From Candidatus Planktophila vernalis (GTDB taxonomy: Bacteria; Actinomycetota; Actinomycetes; Nanopelagicales; Nanopelagicaceae): a DNA stretch of 64,000 nt. Shown in pieces: positions 36,127 through 43,519 of the stretch. The stretch spans positions 930,001 to 994,000 of the forward strand of contig NZ_CP016776.1 in NCBI RefSeq assembly GCF_002288185.1. The letters run 5' to 3'. Numbering within the stretch: position 1 is the first letter of the stretch; every line of letters begins with the position of its first letter. The notes beneath the pieces are model-generated. The model worked only from the letters and a program-made list of their open reading frames with translations, did not search any database and was not told the DNA's origin. A program made the position numbers and the translations under genes.

Positions 36127-36584
36127 TCGCCATTCTTTCCACCGGATTTTGAATCAACGTGAATAGCGCTAATTTCTGCAGATGGATCTAGGGCTTTAAT
36201 CATGTCAATAATTGTTAAGCCTGCAACGCTTACGGCAGTTAACGCCTCCATCTCAACACCAGTGCGATCTGAAGTAATCACATGTGAGGAAATATCTACA
36301 CCTGTATCAGTAATTGCTAGTTCAATAGAAATCTTATTTATTGCTATGGGATGACATAGTGGAATCAACTCACTTGTCTTCTTGGCGGCCATGATTCCAG
36401 CGATTCGAGCGGTAGATAGAACATCACCCTTAGGTGTTGTGCCATCACGAAGCAGTGCAACAACTTCGCTGGAGAGTTTTACCTTTCCTGATGCCACTGC
36501 TTCGCGCACCGTTACATCACGGCCAGTCACATCAACCATGTTGGCTTCACCTGAACTATTTAGGTGGGTTAATCCATCGCTCAT
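36111..36584 (-). CDS. moaC: Cyclic pyranopterin monophosphate synthase MoaC
   Basis: The 157-residue protein has MVDVTGRDVTVREAVASG at the start, LIPLCHPI with its conserved cysteine and histidine, GVEMEALTAVSVAGLTI and a terminal KSGGKNG. It rearranges the MoaA product to cyclic pyranopterin monophosphate. It overlaps moeA by 4 bases. Confidence 0.95.
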   Translation of the reverse strand: MSDGLTHLNSSGEANMVDVTGRDVTVREAVASGKVKLSSEVVALLRDGTTPKGDVLSTARIAGIMAAKKTSELIPLCHPIAINKISIELAITDTGVDISSHVITSDRTGVEMEALTAVSVAGLTIIDMIKALDPSAEISAIHVDSKSGGKNGDWKRK

Positions 36585-37744
36585 GCCGGTAAGTCTAACC
36601 AGCGCACTTGCTCGCCAACACCGGTCAAAGCCTTCGTAACAATGGCAAAGCCATCAGAGTGCGCTAATCCACGCAGCATTGCAGAGCCTAAATACGGCGC
36701 AACATGGAACTGACCATCAATGAGATTTCCAATGATTAAACGGGTGAAATCTTGCGGTGCGCTTAATTCACTAGCTGTTATGACTTTTGCTAACTTCTTG
36801 TGAGTCTGGCCTAGTTGAGAACCAATGACTGGTTGGCCAAGGGATGCAAGTGCAACGATTGCAGATTGTGGATTTCCAGGAAGACCAAGAATGGCAACAT
36901 CACCTTTGCGCGCTAACAACATGGGGTGTCCTGGTCGCACTTTCACAGTGTCAACCAAAATATTGGCACCAACTGCTTCAAGTGCGCTGTGTAGATAATC
37001 GCGTGGGCCTTGCGCTGTTCCACCTGTTGTGATGACGATATCTGCCTTTTCGCAAGCATCTTTTAGCGCAGTGATCACTAGATCTAATTGATCAGAAATG
37101 TATTGGGTACTAATTATTTGTGCGCCCATAGCGTTTAACCAGCCAGGTAGCTGTGGTCCAAGTGCATCCCTGACTAAGCCATCGCGTGGAATACCTTTGA
37201 GTTGAATTTCATCACCGAGTAAAACAAGTGCGACTCTAGGCGCTGTTACAACATCTATTTCATCAAAGCCTGCTGCGGCAAGTAAACCAATCATTGCTGG
37301 GTTTAACACTGTGCCCTTATTTACAATCACGTCGCCGGCTTTGCATTCATGGGCTGGTGGTCGAATATCTTGATCTTTAACTACTGCCCCGTTTAACTCT
37401 GTTCCATCTACTTGTGCAGATTCCCAACGAATGATTCCAAATGTTCCTTCGGGTATGACTGCACCTGTTGCAATTCCAACGGCTGCACCAGATTCGAGTA
37501 CACCTTTCATCGGCAATCCAGCTTTTACTTCACCCACTATTTTCCAAGGGCCAGGACCACTGACTGCATAACCATCCATCGCAGAAGTTGCATAGGTTGG
37601 AAGATCAACGAGTGATTTGGCATCTACGGCCAAAGTTCTGTTAACACATTGCGCAACTGGCAAGGATTCTGATTTCAGCTGCTTAAACGTGGACTGTGCT
37701 ATCCCACGAGCATCATCCCAACTTCCCTCTATAAGTGCGCTCAT
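36581..37744 (-). CDS. moeA: Molybdopterin molybdotransferase MoeA
   Basis: This 387-residue enzyme inserts molybdate into adenylated molybdopterin. Motifs seen are ATSAMDGYAV, TGAVIPEG, the MPT-binding TTGGTAQGPRDY and KVRPGHPMLLARKG followed by GLPGNPQSA. It overlaps mobA by 4 bases. Confidence 0.93.
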   Translation of the reverse strand: MSALIEGSWDDARGIAQSTFKQLKSESLPVAQCVNRTLAVDAKSLVDLPTYATSAMDGYAVSGPGPWKIVGEVKAGLPMKGVLESGAAVGIATGAVIPEGTFGIIRWESAQVDGTELNGAVVKDQDIRPPAHECKAGDVIVNKGTVLNPAMIGLLAAAGFDEIDVVTAPRVALVLLGDEIQLKGIPRDGLVRDALGPQLPGWLNAMGAQIISTQYISDQLDLVITALKDACEKADIVITTGGTAQGPRDYLHSALEAVGANILVDTVKVRPGHPMLLARKGDVAILGLPGNPQSAIVALASLGQPVIGSQLGQTHKKLAKVITASELSAPQDFTRLIIGNLIDGQFHVAPYLGSAMLRGLAHSDGFAIVTKALTGVGEQVRWLDLPA

Positions 37745-38325
37745 ATCTTTGCCAGGTATTCCATGGCAACTACTAAATCATGGGGAGTATCAACATCAAT
37801 CATGGCTTTTTCAATCTCTGGACTCATTTGGATTTCATGAACATTTAGATGTGAAATCAAAGTTCGCATAGATGCACCGTGGGGATTGCCAATTTTAGAC
37901 AGCGCGCTCTCTAGCGCTTCGCGTCGATAGAGGGCAGCTAGAGGTTGCTTAAAGCCCTGTGAATCAACATACATAAGCGCATCATCATGTGAAGTCATTG
38001 CACTTAATAAATGAATCATGTGGGCTGCTGCAAAAGGCATATCGGTGGCAAGAACTCCAACAATCTCACTTTCACACAGCTCGAGTGCAGCTGCGATGCC
38101 TGCTACTGGCCCACCACCAACTGGATTTTCTTGGACACAACGGTATGGAGCTCCAGTAAATAATGGATCTGCTCCCACCACGATGATTTCAAATTCTCCT
38201 GGAACGCTTGCGAGTATGTGGTGAATCAACTGCTGATGACCCAATATTGCTTGGGATTTATCTGCGCCAAAGCGAGAACTCGTGCCGCCACTTAAGACGA
38301 TGATGCTTCCGGCTTTGCTTTCCAC
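37741..38325 (-). CDS. mobA: Molybdenum cofactor guanylyltransferase MobA
   Basis: This 194-residue nucleotidyltransferase makes the MGD form of the cofactor needed by formate dehydrogenase. The GTP-binding motif LSGGTSSRFGADK is at the N-terminus and the TDMPF metal site is in the middle. The start is GTG with TATCCT six bases upstream. It is the first gene of the mobA-moeA-moaC-moaB-moaE-moaA operon. Confidence 0.9.
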   Translation of the reverse strand: MESKAGSIIVLSGGTSSRFGADKSQAILGHQQLIHHILASVPGEFEIIVVGADPLFTGAPYRCVQENPVGGGPVAGIAAALELCESEIVGVLATDMPFAAAHMIHLLSAMTSHDDALMYVDSQGFKQPLAALYRREALESALSKIGNPHGASMRTLISHLNVHEIQMSPEIEKAMIDVDTPHDLVVAMEYLAKI

Positions 38326-38330
38326 TTGGC

Positions 38331-38337
38331 TAGGATA
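38331..38337. promoter_or_regulatory. Shared -10 box for two divergent leaderless genes
   Basis: The heptamer TAGGATA reads as TAGGAT on the plus strand, seven bases before the ATG at 38344. It reads as TATCCT on the minus strand, six bases before the mobA GTG at 38325. The same bases therefore appear to act as the -10 element in both directions, with 18 bases between the two starts. Confidence 0.55.
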
Positions 38338-38343
38338 CTGACT

Positions 38344-39900
38344 ATGGCATTTGCTCGTGGAGAAGCGAACTCACTGGGCTGGCGCAACCTTGTAAACGTG
38401 GCCGCTGAACCACATTGTGGACATACCTTTCCCGCATCGAGCACACCTCTCTTAGTTCTACATCACCTCTCTGATCTACATGTCTGCGATGCACAATCTC
38501 CTACCCGGCCAGAGTATTTAGATCGTCACGCCGATCCTGATAGCCCAATTCGTGCACAAGTGGGAACCATTGGTACTTACCGACCACATGCGATGTTGTC
38601 ACCACATGTTGTTGAATCAATGGTGCAATCACTTAACTCAATCACTGTTGGACCTTTGTCTGGGCATAAAATTGTTGGAGCGATTATTACGGGAGACACA
38701 ACTGATAACGCACAGAAAAATGAAGTTGATTGGTATTTAGCTTTACTAGATGGCTTAGAGATTCGTCCTGATTCAGGTGATTTTTCAAAATATGAGGGCG
38801 TCATTGATGATGGATCAGAACATTACGACGTTCGCTATTGGCATCCACATGGAACTCCTGCAGGAAAAGAAGATGATCAAGCCCGTGCTAAGTATGGATT
38901 CCCAATCATTCCTAATCTTCTAAATTCTTGTCGCACACCTTTTAAAGCAACTGGGTTAAATTTTCCTTGGTATGCCGTGCACGGCAATCATGATGCACTT
39001 TTGCAAGGAACAGTTACACCTACCCCTGTAGTAAATAAGGAGATGGTTGGCGGTAAGCGCTATATAGGTCTGCCATCTTCTGCAAATCTCTTTGAAACAT
39101 TGATGCAGTTCGGTGAAGTTGGCCCAGCTGGATACCTTGCTGCAGATGATGCACCTTATGTTGAAGTAAGTGCAGAGATAGAGCGTCGCGCAATTGAGCG
39201 CGGTGAATATGCACAATTACACCTTGATTCACCAGGTACTCCACGTGGTCATGGATTTAGCACAGATAACGTTCGCGATAAGACAATGTATTACTCAATG
39301 CTTGTGCAGGGCGTAAAACTGATTGTTATAGATAGCGTCAATCACTTCGGTGGCTGGCAGGGTTCTTTGGATGAAGAGCAGTTTGCTTGGATTGAAAAGG
39401 AAGTTGCTGCATCCGATAGGCCTGTCGTTTTAGCTTCACATCATCCTTTGAGCACAATGTTTAATGATTATGCGCCGAGTGGCCGTCGAGTATGCGTTGA
39501 TGAAATCCGTGAAATGTTACTCAAATATCCAAAAGTGATTGCATGGCTAGCTGGTCATGAACACCGCCACCATGTTGAGTGGATTGGTGATGTAGAAGAA
39601 GTAAGTGGTTTCTGGCAGATTGAAACTGCATCCCATGCAGATTGGCCACAGCAATCTCGCACAGTTGAAATGGTTACCGATGCATCTGGTGACTTTTACT
39701 TTGGTTTAACTGTTGTTGATCATGCAGCCGGAACTGACCATGGCTCTGCTACTACCCCCCTAGAAATTGCCGCACTTTCTCGAACCGTTAGCGCTAACGT
39801 CTGGCAAAAGCGACCAGAGCTTGGCGCAAAGCATGGAATTGATTGGTGGTTAGGACGACCAACTGATCGAAATGTTGTACTAAAAATTAACAAGCGCTAG
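38344..39900 (+). CDS. Metallophosphoesterase, TIGR03767-like
   Basis: The 518-residue protein (ATG chosen for its leaderless -10; a TTG at 38326 is less likely) carries all calcineurin-type metal motifs in order: HLSDLHV, ITGDTTDN, AVHGNHDA, ASHHPLS and AGHEHRHH. The length and the N-terminal region resemble an actinobacterial group described from Propionibacterium (TIGR03767). No signal peptide is visible. The substrate is unknown. Its stop and the convergent mgtC-like stop share the tetramer CTAG. Confidence 0.85.
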   Translation: MAFARGEANSLGWRNLVNVAAEPHCGHTFPASSTPLLVLHHLSDLHVCDAQSPTRPEYLDRHADPDSPIRAQVGTIGTYRPHAMLSPHVVESMVQSLNSITVGPLSGHKIVGAIITGDTTDNAQKNEVDWYLALLDGLEIRPDSGDFSKYEGVIDDGSEHYDVRYWHPHGTPAGKEDDQARAKYGFPIIPNLLNSCRTPFKATGLNFPWYAVHGNHDALLQGTVTPTPVVNKEMVGGKRYIGLPSSANLFETLMQFGEVGPAGYLAADDAPYVEVSAEIERRAIERGEYAQLHLDSPGTPRGHGFSTDNVRDKTMYYSMLVQGVKLIVIDSVNHFGGWQGSLDEEQFAWIEKEVAASDRPVVLASHHPLSTMFNDYAPSGRRVCVDEIREMLLKYPKVIAWLAGHEHRHHVEWIGDVEEVSGFWQIETASHADWPQQSRTVEMVTDASGDFYFGLTVVDHAAGTDHGSATTPLEIAALSRTVSANVWQKRPELGAKHGIDWWLGRPTDRNVVLKINKR

Positions 39901-40358
39901 TCATGCCGATTTGTTGTTGCCTCAATAACTTGCGTTGATCGCAAAATAATCAAAATAACTAGAGTTAAACCTGCTGCAGCTACTTGAAAGCCCAGTCCTA
40001 CGCCCACACCAACTGCTGCTGTTGCAAAAACAGTTGCAGCTGTTGTGACGCCACCAATTCCAGAAGAACCTGCGCGAGTATTTGTGAAAATTAAGCCCGC
40101 GCCAAGAAAACCAATTCCAGTTATAACTGCATGCAGCGCACGGGTTGGGTCGCCAAATTGAGCTTCGACATCCATGACAGCGCCAATAGCAACAATTACT
40201 GCAGAGGATGCGCACACCAGGGCCATAGTTCTAGGTCCTGCAGATTTACCGGCCCGGTCGCGTTCCCAGCCGATGAGTGAGCCAAGAACTGCCGCTATCA
40301 CGGCATTGATAACTACCGCCGCTTGTTCCCATAAATCAACTGAATGTAGATCAATCAT
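39897..40358 (-). CDS. MgtC/SapB-family membrane protein
   Basis: This 153-residue protein has about four or five hydrophobic helices and the family motif GSLIGWERDRAGKSAGPRTMALV, followed by GIGFLGAGLIF. The ATG at 40358 was chosen over 40418, because the motif follows directly and TACCCT lies six bases upstream. MgtC proteins are linked to magnesium stress and membrane potential; the role here is unknown. Confidence 0.85.
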   Translation of the reverse strand: MIDLHSVDLWEQAAVVINAVIAAVLGSLIGWERDRAGKSAGPRTMALVCASSAVIVAIGAVMDVEAQFGDPTRALHAVITGIGFLGAGLIFTNTRAGSSGIGGVTTAATVFATAAVGVGVGLGFQVAAAGLTLVILIILRSTQVIEATTNRHD

Positions 40359-40364
40359 GCTTCT

Positions 40365-40370
40365 AGGGTA
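40365..40370 (-). promoter_or_regulatory. Leaderless -10 box of the mgtC-like gene
   Basis: TACCCT on the minus strand is six bases before the ATG at 40358. Confidence 0.45.
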
Positions 40371-40405
40371 CTTGCGCAAGGTCAAAATGCTGGGAAATTG
40401 GCCTA

Positions 40406-40411
40406 TAGAAT
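40406..40411 (+). promoter_or_regulatory. Leaderless -10 box of the PF13769-like gene
   Basis: TAGAAT is six bases before the ATG at 40418 and no ribosome site is present. Confidence 0.5.
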
Positions 40412-40417
40412 TGCCCA

Positions 40418-40714
40418 ATGAGCGAATATCAAATCATGCGCTGGCGTGAGATTCCATCAATGGTTGTCGCACGCTCAGGTGAAACAACTATCAAAATCAT
40501 GTTGGCTTCTCGTTTTCAAGAGGCCATCGATGAAGCAGCGATGCGCCTGGGTGAGATTGATGCTGATGCATACACATCTGGTTGGAACCGCGATCCATGG
40601 GTCGAAACAGAAGGCGCACCTGATGTTGTTGGAGCGCGAATTGTTGAAGAGCTTGAAAGAGAATTAAGTGAAGAAAAACTCTCTGCACTTCTTGATGCCC
40701 TAGGAGAAAAGTAA
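40418..40714 (+). CDS. PF13769 (virulence_fact) family small protein
   Basis: The 98-residue protein matches the family misnamed virulence factor, with RWREIPSMVVAR at the start and GWNRDPWVE in the middle. The family has no proven biochemical role. From memory, related genes in alphaproteobacteria lie beside corrinoid methyltransferase, MTHFR, ASKHA and homocysteine methyltransferase genes. Here it is coupled to a homocysteine S-methyltransferase by TAATG, so a role in the same methyl-transfer system is a reasonable inference. Confidence 0.75.
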   Translation: MSEYQIMRWREIPSMVVARSGETTIKIMLASRFQEAIDEAAMRLGEIDADAYTSGWNRDPWVETEGAPDVVGARIVEELERELSEEKLSALLDALGEK

Positions 40715-41589
40715 TGTCAGCAATTTATGAAGCGCTAGAAAAGGTAACCCTTGTATCTGATGGTGCAATGGGCACAATGTTACAAGATCGTGGCCTAACA
40801 GATGGCGGTGCGCCTGAGCTTTGGAATGTTGAAAAGCCAGAAGAGATCGAAGCAGTTCTAGAGGCATACGCAGCAGCCGGTGCAAATTTTATTACGACAA
40901 ATACTTTTGGTGGAACTGCAGGCCGCCTTGCCATGCATGGCCTTGAAGATCGACTTGCAGAATTAAATAAAGCTGGCGCAGTAATTGCACGTAAAGTTGC
41001 AGACCGCCATCCTGGATGTTTTGTTATGGGAGATATCGGACCATCTGGTGAATTGATGGATCCGATGGGAACTCTTACACCTGAAACCGGTAAAGCTTTA
41101 TTTTCTGCCCAAATCAGCGCACTTGTTGCTGGTGGTGTCGATGCAATTCTTATTGAAACAATGTCAGATCTGGGTGAAGTAGAGGCCGCTGTCGCTGCAG
41201 CTCAAGAAGTTGCACCTGGACTGCCAATTATTGTGACGATGAGCTTTGATACAAACCTTCGAACCATGATGGGTGTTAAGCCTGCAATGGCCATTAAGCA
41301 TTTAGCAGCATTGGGCGTGCGCATCATTGGCGCAAACTGTGGACGTGGCACTGATGAGATGTCACAGATTGCTAAAGAGTTAGTAGAAGCACGACCAGAA
41401 GGCGTTTTTGTTATCACTCAATCAAATGCTGGACTACCTAAGTTGCAGGGTGATGAGTTTATTTATGATGGCACCCCAGAGGAAATGGCGCGTTATGCCG
41501 CAGAGATGAAAGACCTAGGCGTAAACATTGTTGGTTCTTGCTGTGGTTCATCACCTGCTCACACTCAATCTATTGCTGCAGCTTTGTAA
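40714..41589 (+). CDS. Homocysteine S-methyltransferase module (BHMT/MetH-N type)
   Basis: This 291-residue TIM-barrel has the zinc-thiolate ligands Cys209 (GANCGRG) and Cys276/Cys277 (GSCCGSS), and the N-terminal VSDGAMGTMLQDRG of the family. It methylates homocysteine to methionine. Betaine can be the direct donor (BHMT), or a corrinoid protein as in methionine synthase. MetH has this domain fused to the pterin, cobalamin and activation domains, whereas here those parts are separate genes (18278, 16314, 19153). A split methionine synthase is therefore possible. No TauE- or transport-type gene is coupled; TrhO follows with its own promoter. Confidence 0.85.
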   Translation: MSAIYEALEKVTLVSDGAMGTMLQDRGLTDGGAPELWNVEKPEEIEAVLEAYAAAGANFITTNTFGGTAGRLAMHGLEDRLAELNKAGAVIARKVADRHPGCFVMGDIGPSGELMDPMGTLTPETGKALFSAQISALVAGGVDAILIETMSDLGEVEAAVAAAQEVAPGLPIIVTMSFDTNLRTMMGVKPAMAIKHLAALGVRIIGANCGRGTDEMSQIAKELVEARPEGVFVITQSNAGLPKLQGDEFIYDGTPEEMARYAAEMKDLGVNIVGSCCGSSPAHTQSIAAAL

Positions 41590-41595
41590 CAAGAA

Positions 41596-41601
41596 TAGCC
41601 T
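41596..41601 (+). promoter_or_regulatory. Leaderless -10 box of trhO
   Basis: TAGCCT is seven bases before the ATG at 41609. Confidence 0.4.
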
Positions 41602-41608
41602 TGAAATC

Positions 41609-42517
41609 ATGAACTTCAACAAAGTCATTCTCTACTACGGCTTTGCGCCCATTGCTGATCCAGAAGCTGTAAAGCTATGGCAAAAAACTTTATGCGAATC
41701 CCTCAACATCAAGGGACGCATTCTTATCTCACCTCATGGCATCAATGGAACTCTTGGTGGCCACATGAGTGATGTGAAGAAATACATCAAGAACACCCGC
41801 CAATATCCGGGCTTTAAGAAGATTGATTTCAAGTGGTCTGAGGGAACTGGCAATGATTTTCCAAAGCTAAAGATTAAGGTCAAGGATGAACTGGTTGCAT
41901 TTGGTAATCCAGGTGAAATTAAAGTCGATGAAAACGGTGTAATCGGCGGCGGTATTCATTTAAGACCAGAGGAAGTCAATAAGCTAGTTGAAGAGCGCGG
42001 TGATGAAGTTGTTTTCTTTGACGGTCGTAATGCATTTGAAGCCAAGGTGGGTAAATTCAAAGATGCAGTGGTGCCAGATATAACAACATCACATGACTTT
42101 GTTAAAGAGATTGAAAGTGGAAAATACGATCACATGAAGGATAAGCCGGTTGTTACATACTGCACCGGTGGAATTCGCTGTGAAATCCTTTCGGTTGTCA
42201 TGAAGAACCGTGGCTTTAAAGAGGTTTATCAGATAATGGGCGGAATCGTCCGCTACGGAAACGCTTTTGGTGATGATGGTCTGTGGGAAGGCTCTCTCTA
42301 TACATTCGATGATCGTTTGACTATTGATTTCAGCGATCACACAAAGCTCATTGGCACATGCGCCCACTGCGATGGGCCAACTAAGGAGTTTAGAAACTGC
42401 CAAAAACCTGAATGCCACCAGCTAGTTCTGCTCTGTGATCCATGTTATGACAAGCATTTAGATATGCCGTGTAAGCATGATCGCGAGATTAAACGCAACC
42501 GCGATCTCGTTGGTTGA
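41609..42517 (+). CDS. trhO: tRNA uridine(34) hydroxylase TrhO (rhodanese domain)
   Basis: TrhO forms 5-hydroxyuridine at the wobble position with O2. The 302-residue protein has an N-terminal acylphosphatase-like domain (ISPHGINGTLGG), a rhodanese domain with catalytic Cys in CTGGIRCE, and a C-terminal cysteine-rich region (CAHCDGP, CQKPECHQL, CDPCYDKH) likely binding zinc. The ATG at 41609 was chosen because upstream in-frame codons overlap the previous gene. Confidence 0.9.
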   Translation: MNFNKVILYYGFAPIADPEAVKLWQKTLCESLNIKGRILISPHGINGTLGGHMSDVKKYIKNTRQYPGFKKIDFKWSEGTGNDFPKLKIKVKDELVAFGNPGEIKVDENGVIGGGIHLRPEEVNKLVEERGDEVVFFDGRNAFEAKVGKFKDAVVPDITTSHDFVKEIESGKYDHMKDKPVVTYCTGGIRCEILSVVMKNRGFKEVYQIMGGIVRYGNAFGDDGLWEGSLYTFDDRLTIDFSDHTKLIGTCAHCDGPTKEFRNCQKPECHQLVLLCDPCYDKHLDMPCKHDREIKRNRDLVG

Positions 42518-42518
42518 C

Positions 42519-43406
42519 ATGCTCGCAGTAGATTTGGGTCAATCTGGAAGCCGTATTATTTCTGGTCAAACATTAATTAATTCCACTCGCGGTAAATTAG
42601 CTGGAGAACCTCCGCTTTCATCATTACGTGCAGTTTTTGAAAGTATTGAAAAATTGCAAGCAGATACGGTTGCACTCTCTTGTACGGGATTTCGCGGCGT
42701 TGTCACAGATCCACAACCATTTCTAGCTATATGTAATGAGTTTTTTGGAGCAAGCAAAGTGGCAGTTATGGATGACGGTCTAGCTGGCTTCATTGGAGCT
42801 CTTGGTGGCGGCAATGGTGTTGTTCTTTCCATTGGTGGTGGGGTCGTAAGTGTTGGTAGAAATGACACACACTTTGCTCACCGTGATGGATTGGAAAGCA
42901 CGTTCGGCGATGAAGGCGGCGGTTTCTGGCTCGGAAAATTAGGTCTAACAAGAGCGCTAGGTATTCGCCAAGGTCGCGGTAACGATCAAATTCTCTTGAA
43001 TACTTTTAAAGATCAAGTTCTGGCATATGACGCCCTCGCCATAAAAAATGCAGTAGATGCAGCATCTCTTGCCATTGCCTCAGCTAAAACTCTACTTGCT
43101 GCAGCAGATGCTGGAAGTCCAACTGCAATTGCAATTCGCAATGAAGGTGCAGCACTTCTTGCACAGACAGTTATTGCAACATGGTTAGGTGCGGGTGGTT
43201 CACTTGGGGATGCACCTGAGATTGCGATTCAAGGCGGACCCTCTAAGAATCCTGCTTACGTGAGTGCCATACAGAGCAATATCTCTCGTTCACTTCCACA
43301 CGCTAAATTTGTAACTGCTCGTGGAGACAACTTAGATGGAGCGCTTTGGATTGCAAATAATATGTTGAGTGATGCCGATCCACTGCTTCGCTGGGCAAGC
43401 AAATAA
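42519..43406 (+). CDS. BadF/BadG/BcrA/BcrD-type ATPase, possible sugar kinase
   Basis: This 295-residue ASKHA-fold protein has an AVDLGQSGSR phosphate-1 loop, a DDGLAGFIGALGGGNGVVLSIGGG phosphate-2 region split over two short runs, and GDEGGGFWLGKLGL, typical of N-acetylglucosamine kinase-like members of the BadF family. The substrate is unknown. The ATG lies one base after the trhO stop. A strong hairpin terminator follows. Confidence 0.75.
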   Translation: MLAVDLGQSGSRIISGQTLINSTRGKLAGEPPLSSLRAVFESIEKLQADTVALSCTGFRGVVTDPQPFLAICNEFFGASKVAVMDDGLAGFIGALGGGNGVVLSIGGGVVSVGRNDTHFAHRDGLESTFGDEGGGFWLGKLGLTRALGIRQGRGNDQILLNTFKDQVLAYDALAIKNAVDAASLAIASAKTLLAAADAGSPTAIAIRNEGAALLAQTVIATWLGAGGSLGDAPEIAIQGGPSKNPAYVSAIQSNISRSLPHAKFVTARGDNLDGALWIANNMLSDADPLLRWASK

Positions 43407-43463
43407 GCTTTAGAACATCTAGCAACAGATTAAAGCAGCCCGTACTCACCAGCTTTAGAGATT

Positions 43464-43498
43464 AGCCAAAGGCCAGGCTTATAGCCCGGCCTTTGGCT
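43464..43498. terminator. Bidirectional terminator
   Basis: AGCCAAAGGCC-A-GGC (43464-43478) pairs with GCC-C-GGCCTTTGGCT (43484-43498), with one mismatch and a 5-base loop. It lies between two convergent genes, the BadF-type ATPase and the PhoX-like gene. Confidence 0.8.
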
Positions 43499-43519
43499 TC
43501 CTATCCCCTCGATATAAAG

